64,000 nt of DNA from contig JAHPZI010000022.1 of the NCBI GenBank assembly GCA_019058295.1, positions 133,083 to 197,082 on the forward strand, written 5' to 3'. A program made the position numbers and the translations under genes. This DNA is from Promethearchaeota archaeon (GTDB lineage Archaea > Asgardarchaeota > Lokiarchaeia > Sigyniarchaeales > SOKP01). Under the pieces are notes generated by a model, which saw nothing but the letters and a program-made list of their open reading frames with translations, made no database searches and had not been told where the DNA came from. Shown in pieces: positions 27,312 through 36,980 of this stretch. Numbering within the stretch: position 1 is the first letter of the stretch; each line of letters starts with the position of its first letter.

Positions 27312-27992
27312 TTAAACCGTGTCACTCCTCAGTAATTGCATTATATAATCAGCTACTGTTTCAATTGAATCTGAAATCGCTTCCATTATATCAAAAGTGT
27401 TTCCAGCAGTAAATATTGTAAAGTTATTCACGTCGTAATTTGTTTCTTGAAGACTTTTTCTTAATTTTATATTAGAAATATCTATTTTGTGTTCAAGTAA
27501 ATTAATTTGTTTGCTAAATTCTTTGACTTTTTTCCTTTCTTGAAGCAAATCTATAACTATTTTATCTAAATACTCTACGCATTCCACGGTTGTATTCATA
27601 ATTTCTTTTACAAGGTTGACAGTTTCCTCACTACTTTGGTTCCAAAATTTTATGGGGATTGTATTTATACGCCTTGCTACTCCAGTGGCACAATTTGCCA
27701 CATCATCTTGACGTTTGATCAAATGAGATAAATCCGTTCGTACGCTAGGATTTAATTCACCCTTTGATATATCTTGTAAAATTTCCCTTCTTAATTTATC
27801 TGCTTCACCTTCCAGAAGATCTACATTATGAAAATTAGCATACGCTTTTTCAAGATTTTTATCTGTCAATAAAATATCTATTCCAGTTTTCAATTCTCTG
27901 ACAGATTCTTGAACTTTTTGAGCGTGTTTGATAGATTTTTCTAAAACTGATGTAGCAGTTCTTTTTTTAAAATATTCAATAAGAGTACCCAT
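27312..27992 (-). CDS. DUF47/PhoU-like phosphate transport regulator
   Basis: 226 residues, all helical. The opening (LIEYFKKRTATSVLEKSIKHAQKV), the central E/D-rich LLEGEADKLRREILQ and the ending FDIMEAISDSIETVADYIMQ match the DUF47 family (PhoU fold, metal-binding E-x3-D motifs). Such proteins are usually coded beside PiT permeases and tune phosphate uptake. Here the PiT gene lies 75 bases upstream on the same strand. Confidence 0.82.
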   Translation of the reverse strand: MGTLIEYFKKRTATSVLEKSIKHAQKVQESVRELKTGIDILLTDKNLEKAYANFHNVDLLEGEADKLRREILQDISKGELNPSVRTDLSHLIKRQDDVANCATGVARRINTIPIKFWNQSSEETVNLVKEIMNTTVECVEYLDKIVIDLLQERKKVKEFSKQINLLEHKIDISNIKLRKSLQETNYDVNNFTIFTAGNTFDIMEAISDSIETVADYIMQLLRSDTV

Positions 27993-28067
27993 TTTATTAA
28001 CACACTCTAATTCTTTTCTTAATTAACAATATATATAATTCATATTGTTTAAATAATTTAATATATA

Positions 28068-29105
28068 TTATATCATCCCAAAACTTATAAATCCAAAATA
28101 AATTAATCCTGCTAAAATAGCTGCCACCGGAAACGTTAAAATCCAAAATATAAACATCTTTCCTAATTTGCCATAGTCTACTTCTTTTTTTTTAGCTAAA
28201 TTCATGCCAATAATACAAAATACAATCACATGGCTGTGACTTATTGGAACACTAAAAACAACCGTACAAAACATTAATATTATGGCTGAAGCAAGCTGAA
28301 TGATAAAACCATCGGAGGGACGAGCATCTGTTAACTGACTTGCTAAATTTCTGATAACATAACGACCTGCAATAAATAGCCCCAAGAAAGCTATCAGGGC
28401 ACAAATTACAACAAAAAAATAATATCCAACAATAGTTAAATAGCCATTACTATATAATGCATATAAAATCCCTAAAGCTTCTGCCGAATTTGCACCTACC
28501 CATATTTCCGCAAAAATAATTGCAAATAACAACGCCCAAGCAAAATTTTTCTCTGATCTTTCAATTTCATTTAGTCCTTTCTTTTTTGATAAATATAACT
28601 TATCAATTATTTTATAAAGAAGGTAAGTACCAAGTAAGCCAAATAAAGGACTTAAAAACCATGAAAGTATAACTCCGCCCAATTTTTCCCAATTAAACGC
28701 CATTCCAAGATTAACGCCCCCAGAAAAGATAGCATATACAATAACAACTCCAAAAATACTTCCTATTAGGCTGTGAGTACTAGAGAGCGGTATTCCTGCA
28801 AAAGACCCAATGATTAGCCATATTATTGCGCTTATTAATACTGCTAAAAGCATAAATACAGTATATCTTATTCCTGATCCCAATATTTTTTGACCAACTA
28901 AACTTGCAACTCCTTCTGAAAGAAATATTGTTCCAAAAGCGATAGCAGCCCCTCCTATAATAAGTACAAATTTAAATTTTAAAGTTCCTGCTGCTGCTAA
29001 AGGTGCACATGTTTCATCATTTGCACCTATCGAAAAAGCTAATCCTATTGCTAAGACAATTAAAACGACAACCAAAATGGCCGCTAATTCATATTCAAAA
29101 GCCAT
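28068..29105 (-). CDS. pit: PiT-family inorganic phosphate permease
   Basis: 345 residues with about nine to ten membrane helices. The two PiT half-signatures are present: SIGANDETCAPLAAAGTLKF near residue 26 and WVGANSAEALGIL near 200. The family imports phosphate with H+ or Na+. It lies between two PhoU/DUF47-type genes on the same strand. The second signature has GANSAEA where GANDxA is usual, a mild deviation. Confidence 0.87.
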   Translation of the reverse strand: MAFEYELAAILVVVLIVLAIGLAFSIGANDETCAPLAAAGTLKFKFVLIIGGAAIAFGTIFLSEGVASLVGQKILGSGIRYTVFMLLAVLISAIIWLIIGSFAGIPLSSTHSLIGSIFGVVIVYAIFSGGVNLGMAFNWEKLGGVILSWFLSPLFGLLGTYLLYKIIDKLYLSKKKGLNEIERSEKNFAWALLFAIIFAEIWVGANSAEALGILYALYSNGYLTIVGYYFFVVICALIAFLGLFIAGRYVIRNLASQLTDARPSDGFIIQLASAIILMFCTVVFSVPISHSHVIVFCIIGMNLAKKKEVDYGKLGKMFIFWILTFPVAAILAGLIYFGFISFGMI

Positions 29106-29126
29106 ATATCAGACCCTAAATTCGGC

Positions 29127-29798
29127 TCATTTGAAATAGAAGTATTTGGTAGCTAAAAATTGAATGTATTCCGCGAATTTCTTAATATGATTAGCAAGCA
29201 TCTTTATTCCTTCAATTAATTCTTTTAAATAAAGAAAAGTCCTTGAAAGGTAATCCATATCGTAATTCCATAGACGTTCTAGTAAATCCCATTCCTCAAT
29301 CCTCATCTTTCTTCTTTCCTCTTTTATGTATTCGCAAATCTCATGTGCTCGTTCTAAATCAGTTCCAATTGTTTTAACTGCTTCAACTAAATTCATTGTA
29401 ATTTGTCTAAGAGATTTCAATATTAATTCCAATTTAAGCTTAAATTCCTCGTCAGGAAACACTACTTTATATAGTAACATTTTATGTGCTAAAAATTCAC
29501 CAATATCCTTAATATCGTTGATTTTATCAAAGACTTTTAACCGATCAGCTTTAGAGAACATTAATTTGGATTTAAATATTTTAGCTTCGAATGTCTTTTT
29601 TATATCTAGTTCAGTTTTCGTTTCAATTACATGATTCAAATTTTTAGTAAAATTTTCAAAATCTTCTTTTGTTAAATATTCAATTCCATCTATTAATTTC
29701 TGTGTCTGCTCATTTATTGTATCCATAAATAAATGAGTTAAATCATCAATTCTTAATTTTTTAAGTTCCTTTTTAGTTAAATCTGTAATTTCAACCAT
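29127..29798 (-). CDS. Divergent PhoU/DUF47-like helical protein
   Basis: 223 residues, fully helical, no membrane segment. Heptad-like spacing and paired acidic residues (DLERAHEICEYIKEERRKMR) suggest a three-helix-bundle pair as in PhoU, but sequence motifs are weak. It ends 21 bases before the PiT gene, so it is probably its first operon partner. Assignment rests mainly on context. Confidence 0.55.
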   Translation of the reverse strand: MVEITDLTKKELKKLRIDDLTHLFMDTINEQTQKLIDGIEYLTKEDFENFTKNLNHVIETKTELDIKKTFEAKIFKSKLMFSKADRLKVFDKINDIKDIGEFLAHKMLLYKVVFPDEEFKLKLELILKSLRQITMNLVEAVKTIGTDLERAHEICEYIKEERRKMRIEEWDLLERLWNYDMDYLSRTFLYLKELIEGIKMLANHIKKFAEYIQFLATKYFYFK

Positions 29799-30091
29799 AT
29801 TATTGATCCCGTTCTTTTTTTTAAAAATTCAAAACCATTATTTCAAGAAAATTAATCTTTTAGGTATGTTCTATTAATCCAATTTAATTTTATTAATTTT
29901 CTATCAATTAATAAATTTATAATAATAGGTTAATTATTTTTTAAAATTGACTAATTATTTAATCCATGCTATAGTTCATTTTGTCTTTTTCTTATTATAA
30001 AGTCGAGAAATTTTTGGCTTGTATCGAAAAAGGTTTAATAAAATCACTTAAAAAAGTAGAGTGAATATCATTATGGTTTAAAAATTATTAG
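29799..30091. other. AT-rich intergenic region without recognisable genes
   Basis: About 290 bases of low-complexity A+T DNA between the DUF47-like gene and a phosphatase relic. I see no credible frame or structured RNA; several TTTATAAT-like elements could serve the minus-strand gene at 29798. Confidence 0.4.
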
Positions 30092-30196
30092 ATAACTTTG
30101 ATAACTTATTATAAGACTACGGATATTGTGGCAACTTTGTTAAAAATAATAGGACAAAAACCACATAAAAGTGTTTTAGTAGAAAGCTTAATTTAA
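30092..30196 (+). pseudogene. Relic of phosphatase-superfamily C-terminus
   Basis: A short frame (from 30101: ITYYKTTDIVATLLKIIG, then QKPHKSVLVESLI and stop) matches the last 30 or so residues of the hydrolase ending at 27266 (ITYCKTTDIVPTLLKFLG, KRAHKSVIGKCLI, stop). A stop codon directly upstream (30089-30091) cuts it off from any start. It is the surviving tail of a deleted paralogue, which implies a past duplication followed by loss. Confidence 0.75.
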
Positions 30197-30264
30197 AAAA
30201 TAATTATTTAAGTCAAAATTAATCATAATAAATTTGATTTATGTTTGGAAGGATGGAATTGGAT

Positions 30265-30504
30265 TTAGTCTTTAAAAAAATATTCTGTTCCATTTGAAAT
30301 TGATTTCTTAATTTGTTCTTTCTCCACTAATTCTTGTAAAAAACTGTATAAATACATTTTACCTCCTATTTTTAATCTTAAATTAAATTCTATTTCCTCT
30401 AATTTAAGACCATATCCTTTATTTTCTTCGAATATTTGATATAGCTTTTCTATTATTTCCTTTTTATTTTCTCCTTTTGTTATATCTTCTATTGGTGTTG
30501 GTAT
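30265..30504 (-). CDS. Small winged-helix protein, possible ATA start
   Basis: 79 residues if started at the ATA at 30504. The core, KKEIIEKLYQIFEENKGYGL, followed by LKIGGKMYLYSFLQELVEKE and a wing QIKKSISNGTEYFF, reads as a small winged helix. No ATG, GTG or TTG lies in frame near the N-terminus; the only ATG would remove half the domain. GGTGA at 30512-30516 stands seven bases before ATA CCA ACA. It follows arsC on the same strand and could be its regulator. A decayed gene is the alternative. Confidence 0.5.
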   Translation of the reverse strand: MPTPIEDITKGENKKEIIEKLYQIFEENKGYGLKLEEIEFNLRLKIGGKMYLYSFLQELVEKEQIKKSISNGTEYFFKD

Positions 30505-30557
30505 TTCATTCTCACCTATTCTTTTTTATTTTAAAAATTAATTTTTTATAGACATAG

Positions 30558-30974
30558 TCAAGATTTAATTAAATTCTCAGTAATCCATTTTTTTATTTGG
30601 TTTCTTACAGATCTAAAAAACTCTATTATGTGGTCATCTGCCCCTTTAAATGCAACAGGATCATCAAATGGAGCATGAATCATTTCTTTTGCTTTCGGAA
30701 AAAAAGGACAAACTTTTTTAGCATTATCGCAAACAGTTATTACAATATCAAATTCAACATTATTGAATTCAGAAATATTTTTTGACATTTGTTTTGATAT
30801 ATCAATACCTATTTCTTCCATAACTTTAATTGCGTAAGGATTTATTCTTGAGGGGTTTGTCCCTGCGCTAAATGCTTCGAATTTATCGCTATAAAAATAA
30901 TTAATTAATCCTTCCGCTATCTGAGAGCGCGCTGAATTTCCAGTACAAATGAATAAAACCTTTTTCTTCTTCAT
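30558..30974 (-). CDS. arsC: Arsenate reductase, low-molecular-weight phosphatase type
   Basis: 138 residues. The P-loop CTGNSARSQ (C-x5-R) at residues 10-18, the second cysteine pair VTVCDNAKKVCPFFP near 82-89, and an Asp in FDDP match thioredoxin-coupled ArsC rather than plain tyrosine phosphatases. It reduces arsenate to arsenite. It lies inside a phosphate-uptake island, which makes sense because arsenate enters through phosphate transporters. No arsenite exporter is seen nearby. Confidence 0.85.
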   Translation of the reverse strand: MKKKKVLFICTGNSARSQIAEGLINYFYSDKFEAFSAGTNPSRINPYAIKVMEEIGIDISKQMSKNISEFNNVEFDIVITVCDNAKKVCPFFPKAKEMIHAPFDDPVAFKGADDHIIEFFRSVRNQIKKWITENLIKS

Positions 30975-31019
30975 AAAAATTTACCAAAAATCTAAATAAG
31001 AAATATCTTATGGTTTTAA

Positions 31020-31703
31020 TTATGTTCTTTTCGCAACTGTTAGCATTATAATATAATCAGCAGTATCTTCTGCATTATCACTAATGGCTTCAAGAATTGA
31101 AATAAAATTATGGATTTCAATTGCACAGAAAGGATTAATATTAGGATGGTTTGAAAGAAGAGTATGATTTATTATAAAACGTAGCTCATCACATTCATGT
31201 TCAAGAATATTAATTTCTTCACCTATTTTTTGTATTTCTGCCTTTTCTAACGTTATTAAACTTTTAACCATATGGTTTAACATTTTAACTGCCTTTACAG
31301 AGATTCTAGCCATTTCTATAATTGTCTCATGAACTTTTTTATCAAGGTTTAAGAAATCAGTAGGGTTAATATAACCTAGAATTCTTGCTCCAGCATTAGT
31401 AGCATTAGCGACTTCATCAATTCTACGTACGAGATGAATTAAATTTTCACGTATTATAGACGTGAGTTCGGCTTTGGAAAGCATTCCAAGTATATCTCTT
31501 CTTATTATGTCAGCTTCATGCTCTAATTTATCAACACGAGAAAAAACTTTATGAGCAAGGTCAATTTTTCTCTCTTCAATGAAAAATGTTAGCCCTTTCT
31601 CAAATTCTACAACGCATTCGAGAACCTTTTGCATATGAACTAAAGTTTTATTAATTGCGGTCTCTTCATTACGAGATTTAAACCATTCAAACAAGGAACT
31701 CAT
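31020..31703 (-). CDS. DUF47/PhoU-like regulator, second copy
   Basis: 227 residues, paralogous to the protein at 27312-27992: LFEWFKSRNEETAINKTLVHM at the front, KLEHEADIIRRDILGMLSK in the middle, ISILEAISDNAEDTADYII at the end. GGAGGT lies six bases before the ATG. Placed at the downstream end of the ABC importer genes, it probably regulates or couples to that transporter as PhoU does for Pst. Confidence 0.82.
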   Translation of the reverse strand: MSSLFEWFKSRNEETAINKTLVHMQKVLECVVEFEKGLTFFIEERKIDLAHKVFSRVDKLEHEADIIRRDILGMLSKAELTSIIRENLIHLVRRIDEVANATNAGARILGYINPTDFLNLDKKVHETIIEMARISVKAVKMLNHMVKSLITLEKAEIQKIGEEINILEHECDELRFIINHTLLSNHPNINPFCAIEIHNFISILEAISDNAEDTADYIIMLTVAKRT

Positions 31704-31737
31704 TATTCTAACCTCCAGATCTTATTTTTTTTTTATT

Positions 31738-32961
31738 TTATTCTAATTTTAATACTTCTTTTATTACATTATCACCGGGATGTTTAAAAACAATTCCCAG
31801 TTCTTTTGGAAAATAAACTGTCACTTCCAAATTTTCTAAAAATGTATTATATATTTCAGCAGTTGCTGGATTTGTCACAATTATTATTTTTTCTTTACCA
31901 TTTATATTAACTAGAACTTCGAATCTATAAAAAACACCCATAAACTTACGTCTAAAAATTTTTCCATGGAGAGCATTATGTTTTTCTTTTGTTCTATCCC
32001 CTAATCGAATTTTCATATGATTAGCTCTAGTTACTAATAGTACTTTATCTCCATTTTGAATTTTTTCATAAACTGATTTTTGTACATAAGACGCAAAAAC
32101 TTCGGATAATCCTATATCAATAGGTATAGGAATTAAATTCTTTTTGATTTTTGAGAAAAATTTGTCTCCATGCTTTCCATTTGTATTAATATCCCATGAA
32201 GCTTTATTATTTTTTACAAAAATACCTTCAAAATAATTAATTTCACTCATGAAGTTTGCCACAAAAAGATTTTTAGGTTTATAATAGATTTCATAAGGAG
32301 TACCTACTTGTTCAAGTTTACCGTTATTAATTACAGCGATTCGATCAGCAACCATCATAGCTTCTTGTTCCTCATTTGTTACATGTATTACTGTTAATTC
32401 TAATAATTTAGATTTTGCCATTAATAACAATTCTCTCCTTAAATTCATTCTAAGTCCTGCATCAAGTGCCTTCAACGGCTCGTCTAATATTAATAATTTA
32501 GTTTGCTCCAAATTCATGAGAGCACGACAAAGTGCGACTCTTTGTTTCATACCGCCACTCATTTCTTCAGGTAAAGCTTCATTTCTGCCTGTGAGAAGTG
32601 TCATCATTAAAATTTCTTCGACAATTATTTGTGTTTGTACAGGACTACGTGAATGAACACGAGCACTATAGGCAATATTATCATATATTGACATATGAGG
32701 AAAAAGAGCATAATTTTCAAACATAAATCCTAAATTTCGTTTACCAGGGGATCGTTTTGTAACATCTTTATCATCAAAAAAAATTCTTCCAGAATCTGGT
32801 TTAATTAAACCAGCAATTATTTTTAATAATGTAGTTTTTCCTGCTCCTGTTGGTCCAAGAATTATGAAATATTCTCCATCTTTAATCTTTAATGATATAT
32901 CATCCAAAGCTTTAAATTTTTTGAAAGATTTTGATATATTTTTTAATTCTATATCTACGAT
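31738..32961 (-). CDS. ABC importer ATPase with intact signature, ATC start
   Basis: 407 residues from an ATC at 32961. Walker A GPTGAGKTT, canonical signature MSGGMKQR, Walker B LLILDEP, then a C-terminal MalK/CysA-type regulatory (TOBE) region. If translation began at the first TTG (32907) the protein would lose the conserved opening VDIELKNISKSF and the first strands of the ATPase fold. GGTGA at 32968-32972 is six bases before ATC GTA GAT. The gene follows the second ATPase by 15 bases. It is MalK/CysA class and likely energises the fused permease at 34124-35791. Confidence 0.82.
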   Translation of the reverse strand: MVDIELKNISKSFKKFKALDDISLKIKDGEYFIILGPTGAGKTTLLKIIAGLIKPDSGRIFFDDKDVTKRSPGKRNLGFMFENYALFPHMSIYDNIAYSARVHSRSPVQTQIIVEEILMMTLLTGRNEALPEEMSGGMKQRVALCRALMNLEQTKLLILDEPLKALDAGLRMNLRRELLLMAKSKLLELTVIHVTNEEQEAMMVADRIAVINNGKLEQVGTPYEIYYKPKNLFVANFMSEINYFEGIFVKNNKASWDINTNGKHGDKFFSKIKKNLIPIPIDIGLSEVFASYVQKSVYEKIQNGDKVLLVTRANHMKIRLGDRTKEKHNALHGKIFRRKFMGVFYRFEVLVNINGKEKIIIVTNPATAEIYNTFLENLEVTVYFPKELGIVFKHPGDNVIKEVLKLE

Positions 32962-32976
32962 AAGATTTCACCTCGG

Positions 32977-34122
32977 TCACATTAAAGATAATTCATGTAA
33001 TAAGTCTTTAGGAGCTGTAAATACATGAATATCGTCTATATGAATTCCTACTATCAATATATCTCCTGGATTAAAATTTTCTTCAAATATTCCTGGTTTT
33101 ACTGACAAAAAATTATCTCCATTATCTAGTGATAGATAAAACCTTTTTGTAGCACCAATAAATCTTGTATTTTCCAACTTTGCTTCAAAAAATTGCATCT
33201 TAGACCAATCATAAGGGCTTTTGCCAAAATCATAATCTTTTGGAAATAGATAAACATCTTCAAACCGGAAGCCAATAACAATACTATCATCCAAATTAAA
33301 TTTACTTCCAAAATTATTGCACATAATTTTTGGACCTCCTAAACGTGTCCATACTTTAATTTTTTCGTTTTCTAAGAGCTTCAGAACAAATCCTTGAAGA
33401 AAATTCGTTTCTCCCAAGAAATTTGCGATAAATATGCTTTTTGGGTTCTCATATAATTCATATGGCGTTCCCATCTGAAGAATTTGTCCCGCTCTCATAA
33501 TAATAATCTTATCTGCAATAGCCATAGCTTCTTCTTGATTATGTGTGACATGAATTGCAGTGAGACCTAAATCCTTAATTAAATTTCTTAGTTCATGGCG
33601 AAAAACTTTTGAAACTTTTGGATCTAATGAACCCAACGGTTCATCCATAATTAAAATTTTTGCTCCTGTTGCGATAGCTCGAGCAATTCCTAATTTTTGT
33701 AAACCAGGATTTCCAAACATAGAGGGATAATCATCAGCATTTTCCAATAACTCAACCATTTTTAACGCCCATTCAGCCTTTTCAATAATATATTCCTCAT
33801 TATATCCTCTCATTTCTAAACCAAAAGTTACATTTTCCCATACTGTCATATGATCAAAAATTTCAAAATGTTGGAAAATGAAACCCATATCTCTATCTTC
33901 CGGAGGAATACCGTCTACATTTTTTCCATCTATAAGTACTTTACCATTAGTAGGATTCTCAAGACCTGCTATCATACGTAAAGTTGTTGTTTTACCGCAT
34001 CCACTAGGACCTATCAGAAATATATATTCTCCATCATTAAATTTAAGAGAAATATTGTCAACAGCAAGGACTTTTCCTTCGTCAAAAGTTTTTGTTATAT
34101 TAATTAACTCGATAGATGGCAT
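32977..34122 (-). CDS. ABC importer ATPase with degenerate signature motif
   Basis: 381 residues. Walker A GPSGCGKTT (38-46), Walker B ILIMDEP and the H-loop (IHVTHNQEEA) are present. Where LSGGQxQR is expected the sequence reads FGNPGLQKLGIARA, so the signature serine and glycines are changed. The C-terminal half is a TOBE-like domain. Paired with the normal ATPase downstream it would form a heterodimer with one consensus and one degenerate ATP site. GGGAGGT precedes the ATG. Confidence 0.85.
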   Translation of the reverse strand: MPSIELINITKTFDEGKVLAVDNISLKFNDGEYIFLIGPSGCGKTTTLRMIAGLENPTNGKVLIDGKNVDGIPPEDRDMGFIFQHFEIFDHMTVWENVTFGLEMRGYNEEYIIEKAEWALKMVELLENADDYPSMFGNPGLQKLGIARAIATGAKILIMDEPLGSLDPKVSKVFRHELRNLIKDLGLTAIHVTHNQEEAMAIADKIIIMRAGQILQMGTPYELYENPKSIFIANFLGETNFLQGFVLKLLENEKIKVWTRLGGPKIMCNNFGSKFNLDDSIVIGFRFEDVYLFPKDYDFGKSPYDWSKMQFFEAKLENTRFIGATKRFYLSLDNGDNFLSVKPGIFEENFNPGDILIVGIHIDDIHVFTAPKDLLHELSLM

Positions 34123-34123
34123 C

Positions 34124-35791
34124 TCATTTACCTCCCTGGGTTCTTACAGCTCTTAACGCTAGAATTAAGAAAGCACTGAAAATAATTACTACCGTACTTG
34201 CAAAAATTGCACTCGCAAAAGCATTTGCTTCCACCCAATCTACGATTAAAACAGGAACAGTTCTAATATTTCCCATAACAACAATAGTTGCCCCTGTTTC
34301 TCCAAGGGAACGTGTAAAAACCATAATACATCCTGCTAAAATCCCTTGTTTGATACTTGGGAAAGTTATTTTCCTAAATACCGTCATGTTAGATGCTCCC
34401 AAAGTACGAGCTGCTTCTTCAACTCCTACATTAGTCGATTCTAAAACACCGATAATTGGACGAACCATATATGGAAAAGTAAAAGTGATATGAACAAATA
34501 AAATCATATAGAAACCGGGTTGAAATAACCCAATGCCCGCTGGGCCCCAAAACATAAATATTGCAAAACCTAATGCCGCAGAAGGTATAGCTATTGGAAT
34601 ATCGAGTATTGTATCTAAAATAGTTATAATCCTTCCCCAACTTCTTTTAACAATTATAAATGCAAATGGTATCCCAACTAGGAGATTAATAAAAACAGCC
34701 AATATTGCTATATAGATTGAATTCATAAATGCCACATATAAATAAGCCCATTTATAATCCTTACCTAAAAATAACTCATCTATTATATCAGCACCTATTA
34801 CTCTAGTTATAATATAAAATGATGGAATAAGGATAAGAAGAAGAAGTACTGTCCCTGTTAGCGCGTCTCTAATGACACGTAAACTTTTATGACTTAAATG
34901 TTTCTCAAATCCAGGCCAAACGCTCTTAATTGGTAACCCAACTTTTCTCGTAAAAAATTTTATAGAAAATAATAATATTATCGAGATTGCTATTAAAATT
35001 CCAGCGATAAGTGATGCAGCAGGTAATTCCAATTGCCTTCTAAATCCAACTATCACAATAGGAGCAGTCTCAACTAATCCCGAAAGGATAATTGTTGCTC
35101 CTGTTTCACCTAAACTCCTTGTAAAGGCAAGAATTGCTCCCGCAATAATTCCTTCTTTCATCATTGGAAGTGTTATGGTTCTAAATACAGTAAATCCAGG
35201 AGCACCGAGTGTTCTTGCAGCATCCTCATATAGAGTATCGGTCTTTTCTAAGACTATTTTCATATTACGGACTATATACGGAAATGTAAAAATAACATGT
35301 CCTAATAATATTAATAGAAATCCTGGATTAACTCCAAATATTCCCCAATATAACAATACTGAAAAACCCAAAGCACTAGTTGGTACTGCCATTGGTAAAT
35401 CAACCATAGCGTCTAAAATCTTTTTTCCTCTGAAGTTATAACGAGTTAATATAATTGCTGTTGGAAATGCGATTATGATATCTATAAGTACTGCAATTGC
35501 AGCTATTGAAAAAGATACTGCTAAAGCTTCTAAAATAATACGCCACTTCAAATCACCCAATATTTCGTCGTTAAATACATCTCTATAAATTGTAGGAAGA
35601 TTTAGGAATATAGTTAAATATATGTAAATTATTGGTCCTATAATAACAAGAATAAAAAAAAGAATTACTACTGAATCAAGACTTTTCCGATATATAGGTT
35701 TTGAAAAATGGCGATCGAATTTTAAATTTAGGGGTAATTTTAAATCTTCATTCTTTGAGTTTTCTTTTAATTTCTTATTAATTTTGCTCAT
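34124..35791 (-). CDS. Fused two-domain ABC permease
   Basis: 555 residues with about twelve membrane helices. Two binding-protein-dependent transport domains are joined in one chain; each has an EAA loop (EDAARTLGAPGFTVFRTITL in the first half, EEAARTLGASNMTVFRKITF in the second). This resembles FbpB/ThiP-type permeases and the two-domain oxyanion permeases. The stop is one base from the next ATG. It takes substrate from the lipoprotein-like or anchored binding protein coded upstream. Confidence 0.85.
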   Translation of the reverse strand: MSKINKKLKENSKNEDLKLPLNLKFDRHFSKPIYRKSLDSVVILFFILVIIGPIIYIYLTIFLNLPTIYRDVFNDEILGDLKWRIILEALAVSFSIAAIAVLIDIIIAFPTAIILTRYNFRGKKILDAMVDLPMAVPTSALGFSVLLYWGIFGVNPGFLLILLGHVIFTFPYIVRNMKIVLEKTDTLYEDAARTLGAPGFTVFRTITLPMMKEGIIAGAILAFTRSLGETGATIILSGLVETAPIVIVGFRRQLELPAASLIAGILIAISIILLFSIKFFTRKVGLPIKSVWPGFEKHLSHKSLRVIRDALTGTVLLLLILIPSFYIITRVIGADIIDELFLGKDYKWAYLYVAFMNSIYIAILAVFINLLVGIPFAFIIVKRSWGRIITILDTILDIPIAIPSAALGFAIFMFWGPAGIGLFQPGFYMILFVHITFTFPYMVRPIIGVLESTNVGVEEAARTLGASNMTVFRKITFPSIKQGILAGCIMVFTRSLGETGATIVVMGNIRTVPVLIVDWVEANAFASAIFASTVVIIFSAFLILALRAVRTQGGK

Positions 35792-35816
35792 AATTATTCC
35801 AATCTTTTAATTGGTT

Positions 35817-36953
35817 TTAAAATTCTCTGTTTTTACAGAGCAACCACATGTCTGGGATTCTTAATAATGCATCTTCATCTTTAGGAACAGATAACTCAGT
35901 CACATTGAGATTATAGGTAATCCCATTTTTATCATAATTAAAAACATCCTTATCCAAAGGGATTGATGTATCAATCGGTCGAAATCCATATTCCACAGCT
36001 GATTCAACTGTTTCTCTCTCATTAAGAAACTTTAGAAATTTTCCTGCAATACGTTCTTGTTTTGGAGTAATCCAGTCCGCATTTAATATACAGAAAGGAT
36101 GATCGCTATAGAGAGTTCCTTCTTCTGGATAAATTGCGATTATTTTTCCTTCAGTCGATTCACTCGAAATATCCACTATTAAATTTTCATATAGAAAAGC
36201 TAAATTTAAGCCATTGGGTCCTTGGGTTTGCATATATCTGCTCAAGAAACCAGTTGATTTCCCATACAAAACAGCAGTAGATTCAAAAACAGTAAGCCAC
36301 TTTTGATTATATTCATCTTTTAAATCTTCCATTGTTATATCTTCGGAAGGTTTTCCAGTAGCAGCAGATAATGCCATTATTACTGTCATAAAACCTGAAT
36401 TTGAAAGCCGTGGATCTGTATGAGCCATTTTAAATTCAACATCTAATTCTGCAATTAAATCAAATACATCATTAAATCCATTTATTTTATTCGTCTTATT
36501 AAATTCTTCCCATGTTGCGATTACAATAGGAGAATAAATTATTTTCACAGCTTCATCGACATCTACAATGTCTTTTTCACTGCCGGTGTAATCTTTCCAT
36601 TTTGTATTAAGATAGGGCATCCAAATGGAACTTGCTGGGCTCCATATAGTTGGAAAGATTTCACCATTCAAAATGCTAATTATGGAGTCAGCGGATCCAT
36701 AAGGATACATATGTATCATAATATTCTCATCAGGATGGTTCTTTTCCCAATCTTCCATAAAATCTGAATAAGCCTGAGTCATCCAACTTGCTTTTTCAGA
36801 ACTATATATAATATAAATGTGAGTGACGTCTTCTTGACCTAACGAAAATATTAAATTAGTGGAGAGATACCCCCCAAAAAATCCCGAAATAAAAATTATA
36901 AAAATTAATACTTTAGTATTCTTTTTAACTCTATGTATTTTAGCCTTAGTCAT
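35817..36953 (-). CDS. Membrane-anchored ABC substrate-binding protein
   Basis: 378 residues. One N-terminal transmembrane anchor (VLIFIIFISGFFGGYLSTNL, about 15-34) precedes an extracellular solute-binding domain with 'IYIIYSSEKASWMTQAYSDF' at the start and the hinge-type segments typical of family 1/oxyanion binders. It starts the ABC operon. The ligand cannot be read; phosphate or another oxyanion is inferred from the adjacent PhoU-like, PiT and ArsC genes. Confidence 0.75.
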   Translation of the reverse strand: MTKAKIHRVKKNTKVLIFIIFISGFFGGYLSTNLIFSLGQEDVTHIYIIYSSEKASWMTQAYSDFMEDWEKNHPDENIMIHMYPYGSADSIISILNGEIFPTIWSPASSIWMPYLNTKWKDYTGSEKDIVDVDEAVKIIYSPIVIATWEEFNKTNKINGFNDVFDLIAELDVEFKMAHTDPRLSNSGFMTVIMALSAATGKPSEDITMEDLKDEYNQKWLTVFESTAVLYGKSTGFLSRYMQTQGPNGLNLAFLYENLIVDISSESTEGKIIAIYPEEGTLYSDHPFCILNADWITPKQERIAGKFLKFLNERETVESAVEYGFRPIDTSIPLDKDVFNYDKNGITYNLNVTELSVPKDEDALLRIPDMWLLCKNREF

Positions 36954-36980
36954 GATAATGAGAGATATGTGTCAATTGTC

